Notes: a model not told the origin generated them from the letters alone. Positions 44,019 through 53,347 are shown, counted from the first letter of the stretch. The stretch: DNA of 64,000 nucleotides from Nitrososphaeraceae archaeon (GCA_031316115.1 JALDRC010000005.1:284828-348827), one strand, 5' to 3'. A program made the numbers and translations.

Positions 44019-44091
44019 GGGGCTGGCCGGATTTGAACCGGCGGTCACCAGCGCCCGAGGCTGGTATCATTCCAAACTAGACCACAACCCC
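44019..44091 (-). tRNA. tRNA-Pro (anticodon CGG)
   Basis: The minus strand folds into a standard cloverleaf of 73 nt. Acceptor GGGGTTG pairs with CAGCCCC, the anticodon stem CCAGC/GCTGG encloses CTCGGGC with CGG at positions 34-36, and the T-arm is GCCGG-TTCAAAT-CCGGC. No intron and no encoded CCA. It reads proline codon CCG. Confidence 0.93.
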
Positions 44092-44236
44092 CTTAATCAG
44101 CATATCATCTTTAGTTAATATTTATTTGTCGCGGTGTTTGGTATAAAAATTCAGTTATTTCAGAAAACTCGCCTAAGGATTTAAATCTGTTTCTTTCTTT
44201 TTTAAAATAGATTTTCCTTCTTGTTTTAATGATTAT

Positions 44237-45577
44237 CTAGTACTTGATTCTAGAATATATCTCTTCAATATTCCATAAATTACTATTCTCATTTCCAGAT
44301 AAATCCTCTTTATCATTTTTTCTTTGTGCAAATCCATCCTTAATTAGATCATAAACGATCATTGCTGCCATTGGTAAACCACCAGTTGCACCAGGCGAAT
44401 TGTAATTTAGAATATTTAGAGATGCTGCATCCTTTAATAAAATAGTTTCAGGAATGATATTGCCTTGATTATTTATAATTACAGATCTAATTCCAGACAA
44501 TCCTCTCTTGGTGAATTTATTCGGATCTAGTAATGGCAGAAATCTTTTAACCCTATTTATCATGGACTTTTTTGAAAACGAGCTATTGATTTCTGTGGAA
44601 ACCAAAGAGAGAAATTCTCTATCTAACAAAAGTGACCAAAAACCATGTTTTATCATCAGGTTTTTTATCTTGGGCATAACCTCTGTAAAGTTATTTGTTA
44701 GATTATATGCATATGCTCCAAATACAGGTACTGCATTAGGCCCTATCTCACAGTGTCCGTCAAATTTTATGATCCAATGAGGGTCTAAAAATGGATATTT
44801 TTTTTGTCTAGGTACAGAATAAATACTATGAGAAGTAACGGTTTCATATTCTTGGGGAGCAATCCAATATTCTCCACGAAAATAAAGATTTATCAAATCT
44901 CTTCCTATTCCCATTGAATGAGCTATTTCTAAAGAATTTCCACCAGATGCATTAATTAGATAATCAGCATGTATTGTCTCCTCATTCTGGTTTTGAAAGG
45001 ATATTGTTATAGGATGATGGCTGTTAGAAATAATCCTTTTCACTTTATGAGAAAACATAAAGTGTCCACCAGCATCACTATAATCTTTTTTTAAAGATTT
45101 TGTTAATAAATGGTAATCGACACTTGCATCTTTTTTACATAAAATAGAGGCTTTACAACTAATATTAGGTTCAATTTGATGTGTCTGTTTATGATCTAAA
45201 AATATAATATCTTTTTCTTCTAATCCATTTTTTATCCCCCAATTAACGTATTTTTTCAGTGTATCTATTTGTTCATCCTCTGTTGCAACTTCTATTACAC
45301 CATCATTTTTAAATTGAATTCCTTTTAAATCAGAATATTTTTTCCACATTTCAAAACCTATTAATGCTATTTTTGCAAAAAGTTTTTTTTCCTTTGGATC
45401 ATATAGAAATGGAGCATGAACTTTTCCCGTATTTCTAGAACTTGTATGATAAGCTACATCTCTTTCTTGTTCGATAATAACTACGCTTGATTTGCTGAAT
45501 AAAGCCAAAAAATATCCAATGGAAACACCTAATATCCCCCCACCTATTATTGCAATATTGTATTTTCTTCCTTCCAC
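44237..45577 (-). CDS. FAD-dependent oxidoreductase, L-2-hydroxyglutarate oxidase type
   Basis: The 446-residue product starts with an FAD-binding Rossmann motif (NIAIIGGGILGVSIGYFLA, residues 7-25) and has the DAO-superfamily layout: RNTGKVHAPFLYDPKEKKL near residue 50, a substrate half with FFRGEYW-type sequence (NLYFRGEYWIAPQEYE) and a closing HSMGIG, then SPGATGGLPMAAMIV at the C-terminus. These features match LhgO/L2HGDH, which oxidises L-2-hydroxyglutarate to 2-oxoglutarate, but glycerol-3-phosphate or amino-acid oxidases share the fold. There is no signal peptide; the enzyme is probably peripheral to the membrane. Confidence 0.75.
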   Translation of the reverse strand: MEGRKYNIAIIGGGILGVSIGYFLALFSKSSVVIIEQERDVAYHTSSRNTGKVHAPFLYDPKEKKLFAKIALIGFEMWKKYSDLKGIQFKNDGVIEVATEDEQIDTLKKYVNWGIKNGLEEKDIIFLDHKQTHQIEPNISCKASILCKKDASVDYHLLTKSLKKDYSDAGGHFMFSHKVKRIISNSHHPITISFQNQNEETIHADYLINASGGNSLEIAHSMGIGRDLINLYFRGEYWIAPQEYETVTSHSIYSVPRQKKYPFLDPHWIIKFDGHCEIGPNAVPVFGAYAYNLTNNFTEVMPKIKNLMIKHGFWSLLLDREFLSLVSTEINSSFSKKSMINRVKRFLPLLDPNKFTKRGLSGIRSVIINNQGNIIPETILLKDAASLNILNYNSPGATGGLPMAAMIVYDLIKDGFAQRKNDKEDLSGNENSNLWNIEEIYSRIKY

Positions 45578-45821
45578 TTCTTCAGTTTATTATTAAAATA
45601 ACTAGATCTAATATGATTTTTTTTATTATAGTAAAATGACTATTTGAATAAAATACGGATTGATGAAACTGAATTTACAATAAATAAATCTATTCTCTAA
45701 TCCAAAAACATTTAATTTATTTTGTATTGTCTGTTAACACTTTTTATTGGTTCATCCATTTGAAAATACAATATTTTACTGTAATAGGATTGATTCTTAC
45801 CTTTGCGATCTAACTTTTGAA

Positions 45822-46154
45822 TTATTCTCTTTTGACATCGATTTGTAAAATTTCTCCTACTTGTGGCTTCCCCATCATCTCATATCTTCTTTTTGGCATT
45901 GTTATCTGAATAACAGTTTTCGGATATGTTTTCAGGACTGTTTGAGGCTGTGCTTTCAATATAGCTTCCAGCAAAGGTTTGATTTGTTGTTTTACTTCGT
46001 TATCTGTAACTGTTCTTTCTACTGCTTCTAATATCATCTGTTGCTGTGATACAGGTTCTAGTTCAATATCCTCTGTCAGGGATAAAGTAACATTTGACCC
46101 AGTATCGACTAGTTGCTTTACCATGTATTTATTTGATGTTGGTAATTTTTCCAA
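45822..46154 (-). CDS. Conserved hypothetical protein, arcadin-1-like
   Basis: The 110-residue product is acidic in the first half (LSLTEDIELEPVSQQQ) and ends with KRRYEMMGKPQVGEILQIDV. The ending resembles arcadin-1-type proteins that accompany archaeal cytoskeletal genes, but no crenactin gene is near and the similarity is only by eye. No signal or membrane segment. It may be last in the minus-strand cluster 49499-45822. Confidence 0.5.
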   Translation of the reverse strand: MEKLPTSNKYMVKQLVDTGSNVTLSLTEDIELEPVSQQQMILEAVERTVTDNEVKQQIKPLLEAILKAQPQTVLKTYPKTVIQITMPKRRYEMMGKPQVGEILQIDVKRE

Positions 46155-46266
46155 ATTAATTTTACAGATTTAAAGATGAATATTAAGGTATTATTTGTTA
46201 TTTTCTTGAAATTGTATTTTTATACCTATTAGAAGATAATGAAGGTAAAAGAAATTATAGAAAAAT

Positions 46267-46590
46267 TTATACAGAATACATTATTCCGCCAGATACTATT
46301 GGAATTTGGTCAACTTTTGCTTCGTCCTTTATCCTTGCTATTATTGCATTAAACCACAGACTGTCAATTCCCTGGCTCCATATTGTTATTTTTTTATAAT
46401 TTCTCTTTACTCCATCATGGAAGTAGCCAGAACAGTCTTCTGCAGTTATATTACAATATTTTTGACCAACTTCTTCTATAACATCGGATGCTTCTTCAGG
46501 AAGATATAAGATTGTTAAGGTAGGAAATGGAACTGTACTTGAAGTCTCTGCTGAGCTGCTGTCATTGGTTTCATTCATTTTTATTAACAT
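46267..46590 (-). CDS. Hypothetical protein
   Basis: A 107-residue frame with a polar start (MLIKMNETNDSSSAETSS), then TLTILYLPEEASDVIEEVGQ and KYCNITAEDCSGYFHDGVK, KKITIWSQGIDSLWFN. The alternating strand-helix order suggests one compact domain of about 85 residues with two cysteines. Not recognised. It lies 84 bp after the kinase gene and may be co-transcribed with it. Confidence 0.5.
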   Translation of the reverse strand: MLIKMNETNDSSSAETSSTVPFPTLTILYLPEEASDVIEEVGQKYCNITAEDCSGYFHDGVKRNYKKITIWSQGIDSLWFNAIIARIKDEAKVDQIPIVSGGIMYSV

Positions 46591-46674
46591 AATAATTCCT
46601 GTAATAAGTAAATTTCGCTTCCATTCTGCTTAACCTGTAATTTTCCATTCCGCTATTCGTTAATCTATTATTTT

Positions 46675-47442
46675 TTAGCTACCATGATCCCATATAGATG
46701 AGACTATCCTTTCAAAATTCACTTTATTTTGTTCATTTTTGTATTTTCTTAAAATCCTTAAAAGATTAGAACTACTATTGCTAAAATCCATGATATCTTT
46801 TACTCTTTTTGAAATTATACCACTAAAAAACAGCGATTGGATGATTGAAGTCACATTCGCTGTTTTTCTATTAACGGAAGAACTTTCAAAATCAAGTATA
46901 GATACTCTATTGTCAGATACAATCACATGATTATCAATCCTAGTAAGCTCTCCGTGATCTAAATACAGTCTGTCTAGTAGATAACATTGTTCCATAAGGT
47001 TGTTTAAAGCTTTTTTTGTTGTCTCTTTATTTCCAGGAGTTTTCATATACGCGTGATATTCCAACCATGTAGATATTTTTTGTCCTTCAATGAATTCCAT
47101 TAAAATGCAATTCTTTTTGCTATCAATTAATTTGGGCCCAATATTTAGCGAATTTGCTATAACCATAAATTTTGCTTCATTATTTAAATTTTTTCTTCTA
47201 GAATCTAATCTCCTAATTTTTAATGCAAGATTTTTCCCTTTATTGGTGTTAACTTTTACAACTATACCTGAATGACCTTTGCCTAGCACATTTAAATTAA
47301 AAATGGTTGTAGGGCCGTTTAGGATTATTTCTTCTACTCCTAAGCTTTGTAATTCTTTAACTCTTTCTTGATATTGACCTTCATTATACCAAGGATAAGA
47401 GATTAAATTTTGTAGAATTGGAGATTTAATATCATTCTTCAA
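46675..47442 (-). CDS. Predicted serine/threonine protein kinase (COG2112 type)
   Basis: The 255-residue product has an atypical small kinase domain: LGKGHSGIVVKV as glycine-rich loop, LALKIRRLD with the ATP-binding Lys, CILMEFIEGQKI as hinge, LDHGELTRIDNHVIV as catalytic loop (a changed HxD motif) and VSILDFESSS as the DFG-like metal site. This is the archaeal COG2112 kinase family. The gene overlaps the end of cca by 11 bp, so the two are translated together. Confidence 0.8.
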   Translation of the reverse strand: MKNDIKSPILQNLISYPWYNEGQYQERVKELQSLGVEEIILNGPTTIFNLNVLGKGHSGIVVKVNTNKGKNLALKIRRLDSRRKNLNNEAKFMVIANSLNIGPKLIDSKKNCILMEFIEGQKISTWLEYHAYMKTPGNKETTKKALNNLMEQCYLLDRLYLDHGELTRIDNHVIVSDNRVSILDFESSSVNRKTANVTSIIQSLFFSGIISKRVKDIMDFSNSSSNLLRILRKYKNEQNKVNFERIVSSIWDHGS

Positions 47443-48922
47443 ATATCATCGCATTCTTGAAAATGAAATCGTAAACTAACTCATTGTAAAGAGATGAAGT
47501 TGCTAATTTTCTTTTATTTAAGAAAAACAATTTGAATCCTTTTTTTAGGTCATCTCTTAATCCTTTTGGAATTCCAATATCTGAATTATTTTTTATAGCA
47601 TAGTTTAAAAAATCTAAGATGTTTGTTTTCTTTCTTAACTTTAAACAACAAACCTTCAAATCATTATTTGTCCAATTAAAGAGAGAGTTATTTTTATTTT
47701 TTAATAAAAAATTAGTAACTTCATCCTTCATAAATACATCAGGACCAATATGAATTACATAAGGAGATAACTGTCTATCACCTAGTAAACACATGATAAC
47801 TGCAATATTATCATCCTCCTTTATGTAACATTTAGTCCTGATAATATTGAAATCGAAATTATTTGCTTGGATTTCTACAGATTTTGCAAATTTCTTTAGC
47901 TGACCTGAAATAACATCTGGGCTTCTTTTGCTAAATGAAAATTGAATTATCAACAAATTGGAGGTGATCTCATCAGGAATGATCCTATTTTTAGTAGATT
48001 TTTTAAAAGTATTTTTCTGGAAAGAATTAAAAAATGCTAGGCTGGGTTTTTTTAGGAATGCCCTTGATCCAATAATAAAGGTCGATAAACTTTCCGGTGA
48101 AATAGCCGCTCCTAGGTTCCGATAATTATCTATTGGATCAATGATAATAACAGGGGTATGAAATTGTAAATCTTCAATAATCTTGTCTTGATTGATAGAT
48201 ATAACAGATTCTTTTTGATTTAAATTAGAGATATTTATCAAAACATCTTTGAATGTGTTATATTTTAAAACCAACACTTCAGAAACATAACCACTAAAAC
48301 CAGATGTAAATAATTCAGCTCCATATATTCCCAAGGTTTTTAAAAAATTCTTTAAGATTCTAACCTGATCTTTTTGGTCTTTTGATAAATGGTTAATCAT
48401 ATATTCTGTATGATATTGAGACCTATCTGCAGCACTTTTCCATTCTCCTTTTTCTACTGCATAGCAGGGAACTATATTGATTTTAACAATATCTCCTTTT
48501 TTATGTCCTTTCACAAAACCTTCAACATAAGGATGTTCTGAAAATCTTGTCCTAGGGTTATATTTAGATAGTGATTTGAATCCAATATCCATAGCAATAC
48601 CTTCAAATCTACTCTCGCTAACGGTTTTATCAATTAATAAAAAAATATCGATATCTGTATCATTTTTTAGATTTGTTCCCTTTGCAAGTGAACCACCAGA
48701 TCTTACTTCGATTACCTCAGGGACTAGATATTTCTCTATTTCTTTAATTATCCTCATTTCAATAGAATTTAATTTTTTTGATTCACTTTTGTCTGGTCGT
48801 GAAAATTCCATTGCTTTCCCAATAATTTTGTCTATATCTATGTTTGTTGTAATAGTATTCTCATTAGATCCATGAGGACTAGATTTATATTGATTTTTGG
48901 AATTTGTTTTAGATTTTTCCAT
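47432..48922 (-). CDS. cca: CCA-adding tRNA nucleotidyltransferase (archaeal class I)
   Basis: The 496-residue product adds CCA to the 3' end of tRNAs, which neither tRNA gene in this window encodes. The nucleotidyltransferase head has GGSLAKGTNLKNDTDIDIF with Ser78 and the Asp90/Asp92 pair. Further on, GVYAEL-type and SGFSGYVSEVL segments mark the central archaeal Cca domain, and the long tail of about 200 residues fits the class. It lies 22 bp after thpR and overlaps the kinase gene, a compact RNA-processing operon also seen in other archaea. Confidence 0.9.
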   Translation of the reverse strand: MEKSKTNSKNQYKSSPHGSNENTITTNIDIDKIIGKAMEFSRPDKSESKKLNSIEMRIIKEIEKYLVPEVIEVRSGGSLAKGTNLKNDTDIDIFLLIDKTVSESRFEGIAMDIGFKSLSKYNPRTRFSEHPYVEGFVKGHKKGDIVKINIVPCYAVEKGEWKSAADRSQYHTEYMINHLSKDQKDQVRILKNFLKTLGIYGAELFTSGFSGYVSEVLVLKYNTFKDVLINISNLNQKESVISINQDKIIEDLQFHTPVIIIDPIDNYRNLGAAISPESLSTFIIGSRAFLKKPSLAFFNSFQKNTFKKSTKNRIIPDEITSNLLIIQFSFSKRSPDVISGQLKKFAKSVEIQANNFDFNIIRTKCYIKEDDNIAVIMCLLGDRQLSPYVIHIGPDVFMKDEVTNFLLKNKNNSLFNWTNNDLKVCCLKLRKKTNILDFLNYAIKNNSDIGIPKGLRDDLKKGFKLFFLNKRKLATSSLYNELVYDFIFKNAMIFEE

Positions 48923-48944
48923 CGAAATCTTGCTCTTATGATTG

Positions 48945-49499
48945 TTAATTTAGCGCATTAATAGTTAACAAATTAGAATATATTGGGCCATTGGGGGTTA
49001 AATCACTCTTCTTGATATAAAATTTATCGATTAGGTCTTGTCCAAATGTCTGTCCATTATAGTGGTTACAAATCTTATCAATGTTTGGGATTTTATTTTT
49101 CACTCTGAAGATAGTCAAATGAGGAGCAAATCTGTTATCTGTTTTTATACCAATATCATTTAATTTTTGATAAACTAGAGTGTGGAGTTGTTTTAGTATT
49201 TCAGATCCTTGGTTATCTATACCTACCCATATTACTTTAACATAATTAATAGAAGGAAACACACCTATATTGTTATATATAATCGGTATTCTGTTAAATT
49301 TAATTTCAGAGATTACCTTTTTAATTTTTTCTAGCTGTGATTCTGTCATTTCTCCAAGAAATGATAATGTAAAGTGCATATTATCAGGGTTGACAATGTT
49401 TAGATAAGTTTTATTTGTATTGACCTTATCTAGGATCTCTTGCTGTATCTGTCTTAGTCTATCTCTTATGTTACAATCTACAGCAATAAATATTCTCAT
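48945..49499 (-). CDS. thpR: RNA 2',3'-cyclic phosphodiesterase (2H family)
   Basis: I start the gene at the ATG 49499 (MRIFIAVDCNIRDRLRQ), the usual family start, and not at the upstream 49574. The product of 184 residues has the two HxTx motifs of 2H phosphoesterases: MHFTLSFLGE and PHLTIFRVKN. The family opens 2',3'-cyclic phosphates and was first named 2'-5' RNA ligase (LigT). It precedes cca by 22 bp and is the first gene of the operon. Confidence 0.9.
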   Translation of the reverse strand: MRIFIAVDCNIRDRLRQIQQEILDKVNTNKTYLNIVNPDNMHFTLSFLGEMTESQLEKIKKVISEIKFNRIPIIYNNIGVFPSINYVKVIWVGIDNQGSEILKQLHTLVYQKLNDIGIKTDNRFAPHLTIFRVKNKIPNIDKICNHYNGQTFGQDLIDKFYIKKSDLTPNGPIYSNLLTINALN

Positions 49500-49663
49500 A
49501 ATGAATATTGCAGAGATTAAAAACATATAATATATCTTTTTAAATTTATTGAAACAATTGCTATATTCTAACAATTCAATCTATGTTTTTTTTAAATGTA
49601 ATAGAAAGATTTTACGAATATAATTGGAAAGTTATATTAGTTGTCTTGTTCAATACGATTTTT

Positions 49664-50206
49664 TCAAAAGCTATTATCGATTTGTTCAATTGATTTAAAA
49701 TCTATATCCTTATAGTCGTCTTTAAGGATGTCTTTTACTGCATTTTGTGTAAAATTCTTAATATCCGGTTCTCTACCTGTCTTTTTATCATATTTTTTTT
49801 CATTTGTTTTAATATCCCTTGATTGTCTATTCTGTCTGTTGCTTATAGGCTCTATGGTTTCTAACGCATCTCCAACATCATGAATTAAAGAAATTTGAAT
49901 TAAAGTTTGTTCTATTATTTTTTTAGAATTTTCAAGAATTATGATATCTTTTCTAATGTTATTAAGTTCATCAAATAATTGTCTTGATTCTTTATATCGA
50001 CCATTTTTTATAAGATCTGTAATTTTAGTTAAAATACTACTCTCTTTTTCTTTCAACAATGGATATGCTTGATTTATTTTAGACATTCGATCAGGAAAAT
50101 CGTTAATCGAAAATGTCTGATTTTTTTTTGATTGTGAAGTTTTTTTATCCTTTTCTTTATTTTGGTTTATTTTTTTACCATGTACTTTCCTGAAAAAACT
50201 CCACAT
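49664..50206 (-). CDS. CdvB/ESCRT-III-like protein, short form
   Basis: The 180-residue product starts with a basic segment (MWSFFRKVHGKKINQNKEKD). The part from residue 45 to 120 follows the core helices of archaeal ESCRT-III: ESSILTKITDLIKNGRYKES, then QLFDELNNIRKDIIILENS and IEQTLIQISLIHDVGDALET. The C-terminus is polar and has no clear MIM2 or winged-helix motif. CdvB proteins form the division filaments of these archaea, and short paralogs are known besides the main one. No cdvA or cdvC is near. This is a family-level call from helix pattern only. Confidence 0.55.
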   Translation of the reverse strand: MWSFFRKVHGKKINQNKEKDKKTSQSKKNQTFSINDFPDRMSKINQAYPLLKEKESSILTKITDLIKNGRYKESRQLFDELNNIRKDIIILENSKKIIEQTLIQISLIHDVGDALETIEPISNRQNRQSRDIKTNEKKYDKKTGREPDIKNFTQNAVKDILKDDYKDIDFKSIEQIDNSF

Positions 50207-50713
50207 ATAAGAGAAGATCGTTTCAATTTTAAGAATATATGTGTTTGTTGATATGAGTTAAGAGATTAATTTTGTTGACAATACCTATTTTTAGCATGAT
50301 AAATTAATTCAGAATATAATACTAGAATATTACTCTTAATTATTACTTTCAAGGATATATGATTTCTAATGTTGTGATTATTTATTATCTATATTTTTTC
50401 TACTAAAATCTATATAATAATAGCGAAGAGAAAATATTTAGTAATGCCTAGGACCACTTTGAAAGACATTTATTAATAAAATATAAACTTTATAAGGAAA
50501 AAATATAGAGATAGTTGAAATTAGGTAGAGGTATAGAACAATTCAATCTAATTAATTCCGTTTAAATTTTTTCCTATTATTCCTATCAATCAAAAATCAT
50601 AAATTTACGAAATAGATTTTATTTGAAAATTATTGATTTTAAAATATTTGTATAAACGCACGAATTCCTTTACATGTAAACTTAAAATAATTGTAAGATT
50701 CTTTGAATTTATT
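50207..50713. other. Intergenic stretch
   Basis: No gene, RNA or repeat recognised over about 500 bp between divergent genes. It must hold both promoters. Confidence 0.4.
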
Positions 50714-51664
50714 ATGTGGAAAGTAATGATGCCAAGAAAGATAGTCTTTGGGAAAAATGCTGCACAAGAATTTGAATATCCAAAAAATTCTCTAATTATA
50801 ACTACTACTGCCCCAGAAATATATGAAAAATGGACAGAGTATATGGGAATTAAAGATTACCAGATTTATGATAAAATAACCCCAGATCCTTCAATTGAAG
50901 CAGTTGAAAAAATCAAAGATGAGTTTGAAGGTAAGAATATCTCAACTTACATTGGATTGGGTGGGGGAAGCTCCATGGATGTGTGTAAATACTTGAGCAA
51001 ATTAACACGAATACCCAAGATTTTGATTCCTACTACTTTTGGAACGGGAGCTGAAATGACTACTTATGCAGTAATAAGCTTTGAGCACAAGAAGAAATTA
51101 TTACAAGATGAAGCTTTCTTAGCAGATACCGCAATAGTAGATCCATACTTTTTGCCAGGAACTCCATTTAATATAATGAGAAATTCTGCTTGTGATGCAG
51201 CTGCTCAGGCATCCGAAGGTTATGATAGCAAAATAGGCAATCCATTTACTAAATTCTTCTGTAAAGAGGCGTTCGACATCCTGGAAGATGCTATAATGAA
51301 TGATAAACCAGATCTTTTACCATATGGTGCAATGTTGTCGGGAATTGGATTTGGAAATTCTTCTACTACTTTAGGACACGCTCTCTCTTATGTGTTTTCC
51401 AACGAAGGTGTCCCACACGGTTACTCTCTCTCATCTTGTACAACGGTAGCCCATAAATTCAACAATTCCATTTTTTATGAAAGATTTAAAAAGATATGCC
51501 AGAAATTAAAGTTCGAACCACTCTCTTTAAAGCAACCATTAGATGAAGCTGCAGATGTAATAATGCCTGATAGAGGACATCTTGACAACAATCCCATTGA
51601 AGTAAGCAAACAAGATATTATCAAATGTTTAGATGAAATAGTAAACAAAAATCCTTTAGCATAA
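50714..51664 (+). CDS. Iron-containing alcohol dehydrogenase family protein
   Basis: I prefer the ATG at 50714 (MWKVMMPRKIVFGKNA), since VFGxxA is where the family starts. A start at 50633 would add 27 unmatched residues. The 316-residue product has GLGGGSSMDVCKYLSK (NAD(P)-binding GGGS), LIPTTFGTGAEMT, and the metal-binding region DAAAQASEGYDSK, then GHALSYVFSNEGVPHGYS with two His ligands. Members include semialdehyde reductases of the 3-hydroxypropionate/4-hydroxybutyrate carbon-fixation cycle in ammonia-oxidising archaea. That role is possible here but not shown. Confidence 0.8.
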   Translation: MWKVMMPRKIVFGKNAAQEFEYPKNSLIITTTAPEIYEKWTEYMGIKDYQIYDKITPDPSIEAVEKIKDEFEGKNISTYIGLGGGSSMDVCKYLSKLTRIPKILIPTTFGTGAEMTTYAVISFEHKKKLLQDEAFLADTAIVDPYFLPGTPFNIMRNSACDAAAQASEGYDSKIGNPFTKFFCKEAFDILEDAIMNDKPDLLPYGAMLSGIGFGNSSTTLGHALSYVFSNEGVPHGYSLSSCTTVAHKFNNSIFYERFKKICQKLKFEPLSLKQPLDEAADVIMPDRGHLDNNPIEVSKQDIIKCLDEIVNKNPLA

Positions 51665-51777
51665 ATTTTATTCCTTTATCTTTTTTAATATTCTATAACA
51701 TGTAATATTTTTAATAACATTGAGTTTAAGAAACCTTTAAATCTATAATACTGATATCAAATCAAGAAGGAATTATT

Positions 51778-52380
51778 ATGACTACAACCATAAACAAGTC
51801 ATTAACAATAAATTCTCCGGTAAGCGAAGTTTTTACTTATTTTGCACGCCCTGAACATATGGCTGATCAGTTTCCAGAAAATATGGGCTTGAATATTATA
51901 CCTATTGAAGTAAAAAATGGTTTCGGTGTTGGGACGATATTTAGAATTAGTGGAGATTTCGATGGTAAAAAGCTAGAATGGGATTGCGAAACAATAGACT
52001 ATATCCCACACAGACAGATTATCGCAAAGATGATTGAAGGACCATTCAAAAAATGGCAAATTCAAGTAGATTTTGAAGAGATTGATGAAAAAACTACAAA
52101 AACTGGTATAAAAGTTGATTATGATATGCCTATGGGTCCACTAGGTGGTTTCATTGATAAGGTCAAACTCAAGAAAATCGCAGAAAGAGGAATCGAAAAT
52201 GGATTGTATCGAGTTAAAGCTTTATTGGAAGGAACAGGGTCAATTCCAGTTTACATAACATTGGATGCATATCGCAAAATCCTAAAAGAGAAAGAGAGAT
52301 TGAATTGTTCTGTTTCGGATACTATAATCCAATTATTTAAAACCCAAGAGGAAAATTCCATCAAAGCGTCGAGTTCTTAA
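51778..52380 (+). CDS. SRPBCC-fold protein with a ribbon-helix-helix-like tail
   Basis: The 200-residue product has an SRPBCC (START-like) ligand-binding domain in residues 1-150: NSPVSEVFTYFARPEHMADQ, WDCETIDYIPHRQIIAKMIE and a long C-terminal helix. After a linker, SIPVYITLDAYRKILKEKE and NCSVSDTIIQLF form one strand and two helices in the order of a CopG-like domain. This suggests a ligand sensor coupled to DNA binding or dimerisation. It lies 113 bp after the alcohol dehydrogenase gene in the same direction. Confidence 0.7.
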   Translation: MTTTINKSLTINSPVSEVFTYFARPEHMADQFPENMGLNIIPIEVKNGFGVGTIFRISGDFDGKKLEWDCETIDYIPHRQIIAKMIEGPFKKWQIQVDFEEIDEKTTKTGIKVDYDMPMGPLGGFIDKVKLKKIAERGIENGLYRVKALLEGTGSIPVYITLDAYRKILKEKERLNCSVSDTIIQLFKTQEENSIKASSS

Positions 52381-52612
52381 ATCCTTTATTATTTTTAGAT
52401 ATTTTAAATCTTGGTATTGTACATCTTGAAAGGTTGAATTAAATTCTAAAATATATCTAAATTACTACATATATATTGTATAAATCCGAAAATTTGAAAA
52501 GTAAAAAAAATAATTCAGAAAAGGGAGTAACTCGGGGTGACTCTAATGAGTAACTCATTGACCTTAAATTTTTGTTCTTTTTAAATATTCTTGATAATAT
52601 AATAGTATTAAA

Positions 52613-53179
52613 ATGTATAATTGCAGAATATGTGAAAAAAGCTTCTCACGAAATTGGAATCTGGATAGACATTTGAAAGATGTCCATGATTTAATTTTTA
52701 CTAGTGATTCCACTTTGAAAGTAAGCGATAAAACCAAACCATCAGACAATTATCTGAAGAAAGGAATTGGATCAAATCCTAAAAAATGGAAAATTGAAAT
52801 CCCATCCTCCATTTATGATTACTATCAGGATCCAGCTTACAATTTACATAGAGATGATTATTCGACGGAAAATTATAACTTTTTTCAGAATCACAATGAA
52901 AATTTGTGGGAAAATAATCTATTTGATCACAAAGATGACCTGAATGACAATGAAGAAATTTCTTTGCGAAGACTTTGGATTAAAATTCAACCACGATTAG
53001 AAATGTTGAGAAATCATTATTATAGACGCAATCCCCATTTAGCTTACTCTCCGTTCACTAATCTAAATAAACATCAACTTTGTGCATTTTTAATGTATTT
53101 AGGATATAGATGCATTTCGGAAAAAAGTACATATCCAGTAGACCGGTTGCTTAGAAAGTATGGTTATAGGATTCCCTAA
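52613..53179 (+). CDS. C2H2 zinc-finger protein
   Basis: The 188-residue product starts directly with a classical finger: Cys4, Cys7, His20 and His25 (MYNCRICEKSFSRNWNLDRH, then LKDVH). The hydrophobic positions Phe11 and Leu17 fit as well. The rest is polar, with a later helical block ending GYRCISEKSTYPVDRLLRKY. Classical C2H2 fingers are rare in archaea and mostly found in viruses, plasmids and some Nitrososphaeria. Its place 80 bp before a tRNA gene that borders element remains suggests mobile-element origin; that is inference. Confidence 0.75.
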   Translation: MYNCRICEKSFSRNWNLDRHLKDVHDLIFTSDSTLKVSDKTKPSDNYLKKGIGSNPKKWKIEIPSSIYDYYQDPAYNLHRDDYSTENYNFFQNHNENLWENNLFDHKDDLNDNEEISLRRLWIKIQPRLEMLRNHYYRRNPHLAYSPFTNLNKHQLCAFLMYLGYRCISEKSTYPVDRLLRKYGYRIP

Positions 53180-53259
53180 ATTTTAAGAATCAAGAAGCAT
53201 CTATCATAGACTAAAGAAAACGAATTTATTTAATCTGAATTTATTTTTCGATATATATG

Positions 53260-53347
53260 GGGTTCGTAGCTCAGCCAGGTAGAGCGTCTGGCTCTTAACC
53301 AGTCTTCTAGGGTTAAAATGTCGTGGGTCCGAATCCCACCGAACCCG
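53260..53347 (+). tRNA. tRNA-Lys (anticodon CTT) with a 15-nt intron in the anticodon stem
   Basis: Acceptor GGGTTCG pairs with CGAACCC, the T-arm is GTGGG-TCCGAAT-CCCAC, and the anticodon loop CTCTTAA has CTT at 34-36. The 3' side of the anticodon stem is interrupted: CCAG, then 15 extra nt (53303-53317), then ATGTC. Removing exactly these 15 nt gives stem TCTGG/CCAGA and a 4-nt variable loop, a normal 73-nt tRNA. The intron therefore sits between positions 42 and 43 and not at the standard 37/38 site. Confidence 0.88.

Noticed and set aside
44019..44091. Integration site at tRNA-Pro
   Set aside because: No copy of its 3' end was found elsewhere in the window, and both flanks are ordinary genes.
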